Shown piece after piece: positions 34,379-44,970 of a stretch of 64,000 bases of DNA. Within the stretch, counting starts at the first letter, position 1, and each line of letters opens with the position of its first letter. The position numbers and the translations under genes were made by a program. The DNA lies in the NCBI RefSeq assembly GCF_900156375.1, contig NZ_FTNK01000004.1:401976-465975 (forward strand), read 5' to 3'. The notes below the pieces were generated by a model. It was not told where the DNA came from. It was given only the letters and a program-made list of their open reading frames with translations, and searched no databases. The DNA is from Paenibacillus macquariensis. Its GTDB lineage: Bacteria; Bacillota; Bacilli; Paenibacillales; Paenibacillaceae.

Positions 34379-36706
34379 ATGAAGTTCAGTCTATCGACGA
34401 AAGTGATGTTGATCTATGGGTCCGTTTTATTAGTGATCATCACGCTGACCTTTGGGTTATCTTACACAGGAACGGTAGGTAAGCTAGGAAATGATTTGAA
34501 TGATACGAATCTAGCGTTATTGAAACAAGTGGATCAAAAAATTGAAGTGGCTTTTCGCCAGACGGAAAAAGATCTGCTAACGTTAATGAATGAGCTTGAG
34601 TTCGTTTATTTTATGTACGATAGTTATATGGATGAGGGTCAGAGATATAGCAATTTTTACGGATTAAACACAAAGCTACGAAATTTCATTAATACCAATC
34701 CCCAATTCTCATCTATTTTTGTATATTCTTCTGTAAGCGATCACATGTTGACGGACAAAGCATATATGAAAGATGCCCCCTTAGTACATAACTGGTTGGA
34801 TGATTATTTGGACATGCCAGAATATTTCAAGTGGTTAACAACTCATCAGGTCTGGGATGGTAACGGAAACCAAGACGTCATTACTTTAATGAGATCTTAC
34901 CCGGCAATCAGTAGTCCCGGATATCGCAAGGGAATGGTAGCTGTCAACATCAATGAAAAGGTTATCTACGATATGGTTAATGCTGTCTACGAGGATAGTA
35001 ACATGGGCCATATGTTTATTATCGATCGTGATGGAAATATCGTGACGCACGACGATAAGACTCAAATCTACCGTAATATCAAAGAACTTCCTCATATCAA
35101 AAGCGTACTCGCAAAGCAAGGAAGCGGCACTTTTACAGGTGAGCTTGATGGTGTTCGTCAATCGATATTTTACCGTGACTCGAACTATACAGGTTGGAAA
35201 TTGATTAGTATTGTACCGGAGTCACAAATCTATGAGCCGATTAGGGTGACACGTAATCTGCTGATCGCGTTAGCTGGAGGTATGATTCTACTAGCGTTGG
35301 TCGTACTTTTTTACGTGAGCCGTTGGACCTTTAAACCACTTCAACAATTAGTAGGTAAAATGTCAGGAACTTATACATTCAATCAAACAGAGGAACATAC
35401 GGATGTCGGTCTGACCTATCTGGAAAGAGTATTCGATCAGCTATTGCTGGATCGGGAACATCTTCAACAACACGTTCGGGATTCGAAGCCGGTTCTGAAG
35501 TGGAGAATTATGATGGATATGCTTGTCGGTTATCGAACGGATTATTTGGCGGTTCTGCACCATTTGGAATTCGTAGGCGTTCATTTATTTCCAGATCGAT
35601 TTCTTGTCTGTACGGCGGAGGTTAATAAAGAGGGAATAGTCTTAGGATCCCAAGATGAAACGCTGTATACCTATGCATTCTGTAATGTCGCAGAGGAACT
35701 GATTAATGTAGAGAATGCAGGCATTGCCATTGATGTGGGAGGTGGGCGTGCAGCCGTCATCTTAAGTTTCGCAGAAGGGGATGCGGAGCAGAATCACTTA
35801 CGTGCGCTTGCGATCATGGAACTGATCATCGATATGATGAAGAAGCAGTTTGATCTGGTCGTGACGGTGGGTGTGGGTCGTGGTTACAGTGAGATGAAGG
35901 ATATTCCGAAGTCATACGACGAGTCGCAAAAGGCACTTCATTACAAAATGGTATTCGGTCAACACTCGGTCATCTCGATTGAAGATCTGCAACCCCTGGA
36001 TAGTCAAGATTATTATCGGCTCATTCGTATGGCAGATCGAATCACGGATGCGCTGAAAATCACTGATTTGGTGAAGTTGCAGGAGTATGTACACGAAACC
36101 TTTTGTGAGGCAATCGATAGGAATCTATCCCCTGATTTGATACGTCAACTTTCATTCGATCTCATCATCAAGTCGGTCCAATCGGTTGGCTCTACGGGGA
36201 TCGACCAGAAAGAATCCATGAGCCAACTTGAGAATATCTACGAGCTAATCAACCGTAGCGGGAACTTGAGAGAAATGGAGAGGATCGTATTTCAGTTTCT
36301 TGAGGTGTTGGCCACACAAATCAAAGCCAAACGAAGCCAAAGGGGCAGTAACGAGACGATTGAACGAATCCTTCTCTATATAGGAGACCATTTCCATGAG
36401 AATGATCTTTCTTTGGATCGTCTAGCGCAAGAATTCCATTTGAGTTCAACCTACATTAGTAAACAGTTTAAAGAATACACAGAAAGTAACTTTATTGATT
36501 ATCTGATTGGCATACGTATGAATGCTTCCCAGAAGCATCTAGCGGCTAAGGACATGAAAGTGAATGAGATATCTGAAGCTGTTGGTTATCAGAACACCCG
36601 TAGCTTTCTTCGGACTTTTAAAAAGTATACAGGCATGACACCGATAGAGTATCGGAACCAGTCACAGGCTGGGGATAAGAATGAATCAGGCACTCATTAT
36701 GATTGA
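34379..36706 (+). CDS. Membrane Cache-sensor AraC-family regulator
   Basis: A 775-residue one-component membrane regulator. It has a transmembrane helix at about residues 10-32, an extracellular Cache domain to about 290 (GHMFIIDRDGNIVTHDDK), a second helix at about 295-317, a YesN-like linker, and a C-terminal AraC HTH pair (LDRLAQEFHLSSTYISKQFK and ISEAVGYQNTRSFLRTFKKY). Such proteins sense a sugar outside and activate the adjacent importer. ATG 34379 was chosen because GGAGG precedes it and hydrophobic sequence starts right after. The LplB-type permease genes follow after a terminator. Confidence 0.9.
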   Translation: MKFSLSTKVMLIYGSVLLVIITLTFGLSYTGTVGKLGNDLNDTNLALLKQVDQKIEVAFRQTEKDLLTLMNELEFVYFMYDSYMDEGQRYSNFYGLNTKLRNFINTNPQFSSIFVYSSVSDHMLTDKAYMKDAPLVHNWLDDYLDMPEYFKWLTTHQVWDGNGNQDVITLMRSYPAISSPGYRKGMVAVNINEKVIYDMVNAVYEDSNMGHMFIIDRDGNIVTHDDKTQIYRNIKELPHIKSVLAKQGSGTFTGELDGVRQSIFYRDSNYTGWKLISIVPESQIYEPIRVTRNLLIALAGGMILLALVVLFYVSRWTFKPLQQLVGKMSGTYTFNQTEEHTDVGLTYLERVFDQLLLDREHLQQHVRDSKPVLKWRIMMDMLVGYRTDYLAVLHHLEFVGVHLFPDRFLVCTAEVNKEGIVLGSQDETLYTYAFCNVAEELINVENAGIAIDVGGGRAAVILSFAEGDAEQNHLRALAIMELIIDMMKKQFDLVVTVGVGRGYSEMKDIPKSYDESQKALHYKMVFGQHSVISIEDLQPLDSQDYYRLIRMADRITDALKITDLVKLQEYVHETFCEAIDRNLSPDLIRQLSFDLIIKSVQSVGSTGIDQKESMSQLENIYELINRSGNLREMERIVFQFLEVLATQIKAKRSQRGSNETIERILLYIGDHFHENDLSLDRLAQEFHLSSTYISKQFKEYTESNFIDYLIGIRMNASQKHLAAKDMKVNEISEAVGYQNTRSFLRTFKKYTGMTPIEYRNQSQAGDKNESGTHYD

Positions 36707-36712
36707 AAAGAT

Positions 36713-36760
36713 AAACATGTATCGGAGATAATCTTCTTTCATTTGGAGGATTAACCTGTA
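36713..36760 (+). terminator. Intrinsic terminator
   Basis: AAACATGTA and TACATGTTT enclose 27 bases, and further T residues follow. The importer genes downstream therefore need their own promoter. Confidence 0.75.
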
Positions 36761-36966
36761 CATGTTTTTTGATTGTTGTAAGTTATATGATCAAAAAAAC
36801 CGCGTCATTATAGGGATTATCCCTTCGTATCACAAGAAAGTGAACCATGTATAAGAATCGTGACTCTGCATTTCACAAGAATAGTCATCAAGTTCAGAAC
36901 GTGTCTATTTCACATGTGTCGATCTCACGGTACGATCGAGTTGCCCACAAAGAAAGGATGAACCCA

Positions 36967-37887
36967 ATGAACGATAAACGTTCCACTCTCCGTAATCGCT
37001 TCATACGTGACCGACACTTGTATCTGATGTTGTTGCCTGTAATTTTGTTTTATCTCGTATTCAAATATGCTCCCATGATCGGCGAGATGATAGCATTCAA
37101 AGATTATCGCTTAGGGGATGGGATATTCGGGAGCAAATGGGTGGGATTCAAACATTTCGAAAGTTTATTCGGAAGTATCGATTTCTGGCGAGTTCTTCGT
37201 AATACGTTGGTATTGAATGTATACAGTCTTGTTTTTGGTTTTCCTGTACCTATCATTTTAGCACTGTTACTTAATGAGGTTCGAAAAGAATGGTACAAGA
37301 GGACCGTACAGAACCTACTATATTTACCCCACTTTATTTCATGGGTCGTCTTAGGAGGAATCTTCATTGCGATCCTTTCTCCGAGTACAGGTGTTGTTAA
37401 TGCGGTCCTTGAGAATGTATTCGGTATCGAACCTATTTACTTTATGGCTGATTCGAGATGGTGGCCAGTTGCCTACACACTGTCGGGTATTTGGAGAGAA
37501 GCTGGCTGGGGAACTATTCTCTATTTAGCAGCGATGGCTTCGATTGACCCTCAGCTCTATGAAGCAGCGAAGATTGACGGGGCGAGTAAGCTACGTCAGA
37601 TCTGGCATATAACACTACCGGGAATACGAAGTACTGTTGCTATACTGCTAGTTCTACGTATGGGTAATATGTTAGATGTGGGACTAGAGCAAACACTCAT
37701 CTTACAAAATCAGTCGGTGTTGGATGTTGCCGATGTCATTAGTACTTACGTTTATAGAGTTGGTCTGCAAAATATGAATTACAGCTATACAACAGCATTG
37801 GGGTTGTTCCAATCACTCGTGAGCTTGATTCTGGTAGTAGGTGTAAATAGGTTAACCCGAGTGTTCGGGGAGAGGGGGCTCTGGTAA
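36967..37887 (+). CDS. Sugar ABC transporter permease (LplB-like)
   Basis: A 306-residue inner-membrane permease of the MalF-like LplB group: six predicted helices starting at YLMLLPVILFYLVFKYAP, and the EAA motif EAAKIDGASKLRQIWHITLP near residue 197, which contacts a shared ATPase. No ATPase gene is present, as usual for LplABC-type importers that borrow MsmX-like ATPases. ATG 36967 follows AAAGGATG. The second permease starts four bases past its stop. Confidence 0.93.
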   Translation: MNDKRSTLRNRFIRDRHLYLMLLPVILFYLVFKYAPMIGEMIAFKDYRLGDGIFGSKWVGFKHFESLFGSIDFWRVLRNTLVLNVYSLVFGFPVPIILALLLNEVRKEWYKRTVQNLLYLPHFISWVVLGGIFIAILSPSTGVVNAVLENVFGIEPIYFMADSRWWPVAYTLSGIWREAGWGTILYLAAMASIDPQLYEAAKIDGASKLRQIWHITLPGIRSTVAILLVLRMGNMLDVGLEQTLILQNQSVLDVADVISTYVYRVGLQNMNYSYTTALGLFQSLVSLILVVGVNRLTRVFGERGLW

Positions 37888-37890
37888 CTC

Positions 37891-38781
37891 ATGATCATTC
37901 GTCGAAACAATCGATCTGTCTGGTCTCGAGCAGGATCGACTGCAAATTACACCGTACTCGCTCTCTTTTCACTCATTGCCTTATATCCATTATGGTACGT
38001 TATCGTCTCTTCATTTAGCAGCAGTAGGGCCATAACGGCAGGTGAAGTATCTTTATGGCCCGTTGAGTTTAACATACAAGCCTATCTTCGACTATTCGAT
38101 GACGGTCAACTCTTTGTCGCAATGGGGAATACAATCGTGGTCACCCTTGTAGGGACGCTACTAAATATGGTGTTAACGACATTAGCTGCTTATCCGCTTT
38201 CCAGAAAAAGACTTAAAGGTCGTAATCTACTTCTGATGTTTATCATATTTACAATGTTGTTCACTACAGGCGTCATTCCCAATTTCATACTCGTGAAGTC
38301 ATTGGGACTCATGGATACGTATTGGTCATTATGGTTTCCGGCACTCATCAGTACCTATAATATGTTCGTTATGAAAACATTTATGGAAGGGTTACCTGAA
38401 GAAATAGAGGAATCAGCGGCGATCGATGGAGCTGGGGATTGGCGGATTCTAGTTCAAATTATTCTGCCTTTGTGTAAGCCGATTATGGCCGCACTGTCGT
38501 TGTTTTATGCAGTGAGTTGGTGGAATTCGTATTTCAACGTGTTGTTATATATTACAAAGAGTACCCAGCAGACATTAACACTTAAGCTCTATCAAATGAT
38601 TCTCCAAGTGAATCAAAGTCTTTTGAATAATGGTAGTGAAGGTGTAGATCAAGTCATGCTGACACCGGAAGGAATCAAAGCCGCAGCCATTGTAATCGCG
38701 GTTACTCCGATACTCATTGTGTATCCTTTTTTGCAGAAACATTTCGTCAAAGGGGTATTAATCGGTTCCGTGAAAGGATGA
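37891..38781 (+). CDS. Sugar ABC transporter permease (LplC/CarB-like)
   Basis: A 296-residue permease with six predicted helices and the EAA motif EESAAIDGAGDWRILVQIIL near residue 173. It ends in the typical PFLQKHFVKGVLIGSVKG of the family. It pairs with the preceding permease and the lipoprotein that follows to import an oligosaccharide. Confidence 0.94.
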   Translation: MIIRRNNRSVWSRAGSTANYTVLALFSLIALYPLWYVIVSSFSSSRAITAGEVSLWPVEFNIQAYLRLFDDGQLFVAMGNTIVVTLVGTLLNMVLTTLAAYPLSRKRLKGRNLLLMFIIFTMLFTTGVIPNFILVKSLGLMDTYWSLWFPALISTYNMFVMKTFMEGLPEEIEESAAIDGAGDWRILVQIILPLCKPIMAALSLFYAVSWWNSYFNVLLYITKSTQQTLTLKLYQMILQVNQSLLNNGSEGVDQVMLTPEGIKAAAIVIAVTPILIVYPFLQKHFVKGVLIGSVKG

Positions 38782-38836
38782 TATCATCGGACCTTCGGTT
38801 CTTGATATATAGTAGGCAAAACGAATTGAAAAGGGG

Positions 38837-40459
38837 ATGAAACGATTGAGAATTTCGAAGCATGCGTGGAAATCGGTTCTAGCGGCGATCTTATGTGTCA
38901 TGATGTTGGGAGCTTGCAGTAATAATGCTACGTCGGTGAATCCCTCGGAATCACCAGAAATAACGACACCCGTAGCTACAACTGTAGATAATGAATCAGC
39001 AGAACCGAAGAAAGAAATCAGTATTTCAGCCTTTGATCGAGGGAGTGTGCCTACAGAGGAAGGAAGCTACGAAAGTAACCGGTGGACGAAATGGATAAAT
39101 GAGAATTCTCCAGCTACAGTGAATTGGATTCCAGTGGATCGAGGGCAGGCTCAGCAGAAATTAAGTACCCTTATCGCATCTGGAAGTGCACCCGATCTAA
39201 TCTGGGAATACGATAGAAATTATATCGCTCAATTGGCGAATCAGGGGGCTATCCAGCCCATCGACAGTTTTATCGAACAGTACAGTACGACCCTGAAGAA
39301 ATATTTAGAGGAACATCCTCAATTGAAATCGGCTATGACGATCAACGGAAAGATGTATGCGGTTACAAGTGAGAGAAGCATTGAGTCCATAGCTAATAAT
39401 GGCATGTGGATTCGTCAGGATTGGCTAGATAAGCTACAATTAAAGGCACCAACAACGGTGGAAGAACTGATTGAAGTAGCCAAGAAATTTAAAGACTTAG
39501 ACCCAGACGGTAATGGTCAAGATGATACGGTACCCATCGTATTTAACGGTAACGCAGTCCAAATTATGCGTGCTTTCTTCTTCACTAATGAGAACCAGTG
39601 GTACTTGGAAGATGGGCAAATGAAATATGGCAGAACGTTAGATCGTTTCACCGATTCACTTGCCTTTCAGAAATCATTATTCGACCAAGGACTGATTGAT
39701 AAAGAGTATATCACCGATAGTAATTTCCAACGTGCACGTCAACTATGGACGACAGGTAAGGCAGGGATATATTTCGCGAATTGGAGTATGGATAATGAAA
39801 TTCGTGATCTAAAGGCGAATGTACCTGATGCCAAGTTAGCTCCCCTAGAGTCGGTAGCAAGTAAATATGGAAAAAATGGTTTGTATCAAGAATTGCCTTC
39901 TAACGTTCTAGTCGCATTCAATAGCAACATGGATAAGGATCGAATCGAAACGGCCGTCAAATTCTTAGATTGGATGTTGGAAAAAGGTTGGGTGAGTATG
40001 AAGTTCGGTGAGGAGAATGTCCATTACAAGCTAGTGGATGGTGAAGTTCCGCAAAGGCTTGATTCAGACAAATATCGTCAGGAAGTAGCCTACGCGAATG
40101 AATATGCTATTCTAAGTCAATGGAATACCAAGTCGGAGTGGATTCCGATCATGGCGGCTCAAGATGCTCTTTCTCAAGAAATCGCTCAATCTAAATCCCA
40201 AGCTTTAGAAGTAGCGCTTAAGAATGAATATCGTAGGGATATCGCATTTAGCCCAGATCTTCCTGAAGTGAGTCAACTTATTGCTACGTTCGCTCCTATT
40301 GCAACACAAATTGAAGTCAAGGTAGTAACAGGTGGGAAAGCATTAAGTCCTGAAGAAGGAATGGAGCAAGTTCGCAAGGAATGGAAACGCCTTGGTGGTG
40401 AGAATGTAGAGAAATTAGCACAAGAATGGTATGAGACGAACAAGGAATTTTTGAAATAA
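38837..40459 (+). CDS. Extracellular solute-binding lipoprotein of the sugar importer
   Basis: A 540-residue lipoprotein with lipobox LGAC and lipidated Cys27, and a family 1/LplA-type binding domain (PTTVEELIEVAKKFKDLDPDG with its calcium-like DPDGNGQDD loop, NWSMDNEIRDLK). Its large size suits long oligosaccharides. Third gene of the importer operon; a hairpin separates it from the glycosidase gene. Confidence 0.93.
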   Translation: MKRLRISKHAWKSVLAAILCVMMLGACSNNATSVNPSESPEITTPVATTVDNESAEPKKEISISAFDRGSVPTEEGSYESNRWTKWINENSPATVNWIPVDRGQAQQKLSTLIASGSAPDLIWEYDRNYIAQLANQGAIQPIDSFIEQYSTTLKKYLEEHPQLKSAMTINGKMYAVTSERSIESIANNGMWIRQDWLDKLQLKAPTTVEELIEVAKKFKDLDPDGNGQDDTVPIVFNGNAVQIMRAFFFTNENQWYLEDGQMKYGRTLDRFTDSLAFQKSLFDQGLIDKEYITDSNFQRARQLWTTGKAGIYFANWSMDNEIRDLKANVPDAKLAPLESVASKYGKNGLYQELPSNVLVAFNSNMDKDRIETAVKFLDWMLEKGWVSMKFGEENVHYKLVDGEVPQRLDSDKYRQEVAYANEYAILSQWNTKSEWIPIMAAQDALSQEIAQSKSQALEVALKNEYRRDIAFSPDLPEVSQLIATFAPIATQIEVKVVTGGKALSPEEGMEQVRKEWKRLGGENVEKLAQEWYETNKEFLK

Positions 40460-40481
40460 CATTGAAAGTTATCATCTGCGA

Positions 40482-40515
40482 AGACGGATTCTAAAGATTA
40501 GATTAGAATCCGTCT
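40482..40515 (+). terminator. Stem-loop between lipoprotein and glycosidase genes
   Basis: AGACGGATTCTAA and TTAGAATCCGTCT form a perfect 13-pair stem with an eight-base loop and no T-run. It is more likely an mRNA-processing or partial-termination element than a full stop, since the glycosidase belongs to the locus. Confidence 0.6.
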
Positions 40516-40559
40516 AACATTCATCATGGGACTTCTTATAACAAAGGAGTGATATATAC

Positions 40560-43430
40560 ATGATCAGATTGAAGCATGTGCTTGTCGGTTTTATTGTGTT
40601 TATTCTCCTATTTTCCTTATCCTTATCCTCTTTCCTAACGAGAACCCCCGAATCCATAACATATGCAGATGATAATATCCCTGAATTGACAGTAGGTGAT
40701 TTCGAAAGTACTGACGAAGCTTGGGATTTCTTGATCGGTAGCGGGGGTGCTCTAGGAAACGGTGAATTCAGTCGAGATTCTGCGAACTTTCACACAGGGA
40801 GTTCCTCCGGAAAGCTGCAGCTAGATTTCAGTAGCATATCGAGTTATACGAACAGCTATGTTTCTTTAGAGAAGTACTTATTTAAACGTGTGCTACCAAC
40901 GAACGCGCTGGAACTTAGCTTTTGGATAAAGACAGCGGACATGGCGAAGTTCGATCTGATATTGGTTGACAATACGAATCAGAACCATCAACAAACGATC
41001 ATTCTGGACCAATCATTGGAGTGGCAGAAGGTGACTATAAGCTCCTTTACTTCAGGGATCAATTATACGAAGTGGGGCGGGAGTAATGATGGTGTGTGGC
41101 ATGGTCCTTTAAAGAAAATTCATTTCAAGTTGACCAAAGCATCCATGAAATCAGGTAAAACGTCGGGATCTATCTGGCTAGATGATATACGAGTGAAGGT
41201 CGAACCCCCTGATCTAGCGATAGCCCAAGTTCATGTTGGAAATGTTTTCGCAGGTGGTCAATCAGCGGATTTTGACATTCTGACTACAGGTGATGTTATT
41301 CAATGGAGTACAAGTAATGCGTGGGGAGAACCGATATCTTCGGGGACCGCTCCGGTCACGGAAAGTAAATTAAGGCTTAATTTACCGATGCCAGAAGATG
41401 GATATTATAGACTGAAAGTAGAATCGTATCACAACGAAAGCTTAGTGAAGACCATAGAAACGACGTTTGCCATACTTCCTGAATTTGACCTATCTGCTGT
41501 AACGGAATCTCCATTCGGCGTTCAAACACATTATGGTATCAATTGGAATAAGGAAATGATTCCGCTTCTGAATTATGCGGGCACCAAAAACGTACGGGAA
41601 TCCTTCTATTGGTCAGAAGTTGAGGTAAATAAAGGTCAATACTCGTTCAATCCGAAGTTTACCCTTCCTATGCAGTCTTTTAAAGAATTCAATATTGATC
41701 CATTCATGGTCTTGGCGTTCAGTAATAAATATTATGATGAGGGCAAAACTCCCTATACAGATGAAGCGCATACTGCCTATGCGAACTATGTAAAAGCCAT
41801 GCTTGGAAAGTTTGGAGATCAGTTGAAAGCGGTAGAAATATGGAATGAGTTCAATTTGCCTTATTTCGGTGGCAATGGTCCCGCAGCTTCAAGAGCGGAT
41901 GTCTATTTCAATGTGCTGAAGAAAGGTTATGAAGCATCTAAATCGAGTAGTCCCGAACTGAACGTCGTTGGTGGAGCTACGGCAGGTATTCCCCAAGAGT
42001 GGCTTGAAGATGTATTCGAGCTTGGTGGGTTGGATTATATGGATTCGCTTTCTGTTCATCCCTACCGCTACCCGCAAACTCCTGAGGGATTGATAGCAGA
42101 GATAGACAGCTTGAATCAACTTGTGAGAGATCACAATGACGGAGAGACCATCCCTCTGTGGTTCTCGGAGATTGGTTGGCCAACTCATTTGAACCCAACA
42201 GGTGTAGATGAGAACACACAGGCTGCTTACTTGATCCGTACGTATGTGCTGAGTATCGCGGCAGGTGTCGAGAAAATATTCTGGTACAACTTGATGGACA
42301 CTGGAACGGATAAACTTAACAATGAACATAATTTCGGAATCATCCATAATACGGGTGATGTGTTAGGCTCCTATACACCTAAACCATCCTATATGGCTCT
42401 TGCTACACTTACAAGACAGTTAACGGGTGCGGATGTTGTAAGTCAAGATATAACGGATGGACTTTATCACTATGGTTTCGAAAAGAATAATGCGAACATT
42501 CACGTTCTCTGGTCTTTGGACAAAAAGGATGTAACCTTGAACACACAAGTTCCGCTCACTGTGACGGATATGATGGGGCGGAAGATCACATATACACCGG
42601 TTCAAGGAAAAGTATACCTAACATTAACTGGTGAGCCACTGTTTGTTCAAGGAAACATGGACAGTATTGTTCAAGCTAGTCCTATGTCCCTGTCTAGCAC
42701 CCCCTCTTATACGAATGACACCGTAGCACTTACGCTTCATGTTAATGACCTCGGGCATGAAGAGGCGCTTACCGCCGAGGTGAATTTTCAAGGTGTAACG
42801 AAAGAAATTCCCATACATGCAACCGGAGATTACAGCGTTCAGTTTCCGGGGATTGAACAGATTGGAAGCAAAATGGCGACGGCATCGGTACGCACGACTG
42901 AAGGAGTGTTTGCAGGGTTATCTGATAACGTTATGATCCAACAGGCAGAACAAATATCGTCAAAGCATGTGGTGAAGAATGGTGCAGACATGATGGAAAT
43001 AACGTTTGTGAATGAAAGACCGACAAAACGTCATTTAAAACGGATAGATTGGAGCATTGGGTCTGCTACGGGTTCGGAAGTTTATAACTTAGTTATCCCT
43101 GGAAATACCGTGCGAACAATCGACTTCCCTTTGTCAGGAATAACAGAGGGAGCACTGCAATCCTATCAATTTAAGCTGTATTTGAAAGATGGGGCGGTAT
43201 TGCAAAGTGATGGGAGTGTCAAGCTTGTTCCAACCGAATCAAGAATTCCGCTGGTATTTCGAACGGTTGGCTCTTTAGATGATCTACAGGATGTGGTGGG
43301 AATTGATCTAATAACAGATGTTCATTCGAGAAAAGGCTCCCATAACGGTCCAGAGGATTTCAGCGGCACATTGTGGACCACTTACGACAATGATCATCTA
43401 TTCATGACTGCTCGTGTTTATCTAAAATAA
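40560..43430 (+). pseudogene. Secreted multidomain glycoside hydrolase, C-terminally truncated by an insertion
   Basis: The 956 residues start with a signal peptide (LVGFIVFILLFSLSLSSF), then a beta-sandwich carbohydrate-binding-like domain (about 45-215) and a linker. A clan-A TIM barrel follows at about 320-650, with acid/base Glu430 in EIWNEFN and nucleophile Glu537 in FSEIGWPT, similar to GH39/GH5-type enzymes. Further beta domains follow. The last 30 residues (PEDFSGTLWTTYDNDHLFMT) are the opening strands of a CBM9/DOMON-like domain that normally needs about 150 more residues. The frame ends abruptly at ARVYLK, where the repeat-bearing end of the recombinase element begins. The catalytic part is intact and may still work. 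Confidence 0.85.
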
Positions 43431-43455
43431 ATTGCACATCTTAATATTGCACATC
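43431..43455. repeat. ATTGCACATC direct repeat at the element's left edge
   Basis: Two exact copies of ATTGCACATC at 43431-43440 and 43446-43455. The core TGCACA recurs at 43524-43529, 43593-43598 and, beyond the four genes, 50211-50216 (in the context AATGCACAACAC, close to AATGCACAGCAC at 43522). These are candidate recombinase-binding sites. Confidence 0.65.
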
Positions 43456-43477
43456 ATCAAATACATAATGCGATCAG

Positions 43478-43504
43478 AAACCTTTATATTAGAAGGTTTT
43501 TTTG
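43478..43504 (+). terminator. Intrinsic terminator inside the element's left end
   Basis: AAACCTT, an eight-base loop, AAGGTTT and four or more T residues. It shields the recombinase genes from transcription entering from the glycosidase operon. Confidence 0.8.
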
Positions 43505-43558
43505 TTATGTTCAGATTTTATAATGCACAGCACTATTCTTTGTGGTAATATTTCATTT

Positions 43559-43587
43559 ATGAGATATCTCGAAAAATATGAGATATC
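43559..43587. repeat. ATGAGATATC direct repeat upstream of the first recombinase
   Basis: Two exact ten-base copies at 43559-43568 and 43578-43587 (19-base period), 40-70 bases before the first start codon. The position fits an operator for the element's own HTH proteins. Confidence 0.5.
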
Positions 43588-43626
43588 AGTATTGCACAGA
43601 TTGATAGTGGTATGGAGGGGATTAGG

Positions 43627-44970
43627 ATGAATGATAAATCTCACATTGCAGAAATCTTTCAATTGAAGAGTGATAATATCCGTTTTGTGCTAGTCCCTGT
43701 GTGGTTAGAGTGGATGCGCAAACGCGATGGCAGTATTATCGAAAAGCAAGTTGCAGCAATTGGTTTAAAAAACGTTTCAAAGGACATTCATATCATCCAC
43801 GGTTTATCTGCATTTATATTAGGGGAAGACAGCAGATGGAGAACCAAGAAGTACAATACACAGCGAAAGCATGTAAGCAATGTCATTCAGTTTTTAAACT
43901 ACCTAATAAAGAACAAGAAGAGATTAAAACTTACCAAACTGTCTGACCTTACCATACAATTAGGTACTGATTTTCTAACCGACTTAAGTTTTAAAAAACA
44001 AGAAGTACATACAGAGGATGGAATAATTGAGAAGGAAATAAGCATCAACAAGAAAACAGTACTAAGCATCGGTAGAACACTTACTTATTTCTATGTATGG
44101 TTGCATAATAATGAATTGCTTCCTAATGTTGATGGAGAGTTACTACAGGAATTCAAGCGTAAGAACCATCATAACAACGAGTATTATTATGAATCAATTT
44201 TTGAACCAATATACCCCTCTGAACAACCTAGAAAGTTAGAACACTACTTCCCCATCAAATATCTACCATTACTTTTGGAAATCGCCATTTTAAAAGCAAA
44301 TCCAATTACTTTAGGAATATATCTTCAGGTATTCGGAGGATTGCGTGTTTCCGAAGTCGTCAATATTAAACGAACTCAATTTGCCAGAACCGTTAACAAG
44401 GGTGATTTCCTGTTAAACATCGAATCGAGGAACATGAGAACAGATTTGAAAGGAAGCTCTGGAGGCGGATATGCCAAGAAACAAAGAAGACAACTTATCA
44501 TTCAAATCAAAGACTGGGGAGATATCCTGTATAGACAGCATTTGGATTTATACAAAGAGTCAGATAAGCTGTCAGATTACACCCCTAAGGGAGCTCTGTT
44601 TGTAAATTTTCAAGGAAGAGCATTGTCAGAACCCAGCTATCGTTATTACTTCAATAAACTTAAGCAGAAATTTTGTGATCACTTATTTAAGTATGGCAAT
44701 GCAGCCGATAAATTGGTTGCTAATCACCTTAGAATCATAGATTGGAATACTCATATTGGAAGGGGAACATTTACAAACATGATTACTGAACAAACCGAAA
44801 ACATTGCAGAACTTGCATTTTTAAGAGGCGATTCCGATTTAATGTCAAGTGTAGCTTACTTAGCCAAGACGACAAGAGCAAGAGATAGAATTGAAAATAA
44901 TATCTCGACAATGCATGAAGATTATGTGCCCAGTTTAATTAATAAACAAACTCCCCAAAGGAGGACATAA
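43627..44970 (+). CDS. Tyrosine recombinase/integrase, first element gene
   Basis: A 447-residue tyrosine recombinase. The N-terminal SAM-like core-binding domain spans about residues 55-175 and the catalytic domain about 200-425. Active-site residues seen: Arg in FGGLRVSEVVNIKR, the HxxR box as THIGRGTFTN, GD in place of GH in FLRGDSDL, and Tyr in SSVAYLAKTTRARD. It should cut and rejoin DNA at the element ends. ATG 43627 is preceded by GGAGGGG at six bases. Its stop overlaps the next start (TAATG). Confidence 0.9.
   Translation: MNDKSHIAEIFQLKSDNIRFVLVPVWLEWMRKRDGSIIEKQVAAIGLKNVSKDIHIIHGLSAFILGEDSRWRTKKYNTQRKHVSNVIQFLNYLIKNKKRLKLTKLSDLTIQLGTDFLTDLSFKKQEVHTEDGIIEKEISINKKTVLSIGRTLTYFYVWLHNNELLPNVDGELLQEFKRKNHHNNEYYYESIFEPIYPSEQPRKLEHYFPIKYLPLLLEIAILKANPITLGIYLQVFGGLRVSEVVNIKRTQFARTVNKGDFLLNIESRNMRTDLKGSSGGGYAKKQRRQLIIQIKDWGDILYRQHLDLYKESDKLSDYTPKGALFVNFQGRALSEPSYRYYFNKLKQKFCDHLFKYGNAADKLVANHLRIIDWNTHIGRGTFTNMITEQTENIAELAFLRGDSDLMSSVAYLAKTTRARDRIENNISTMHEDYVPSLINKQTPQRRT

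Noticed and set aside
43431..43600. CRISPR array
   Set aside because: The TGCACA repeats are short and unevenly spaced; there are no cas genes, and no regular repeat-spacer pattern was found in the window.
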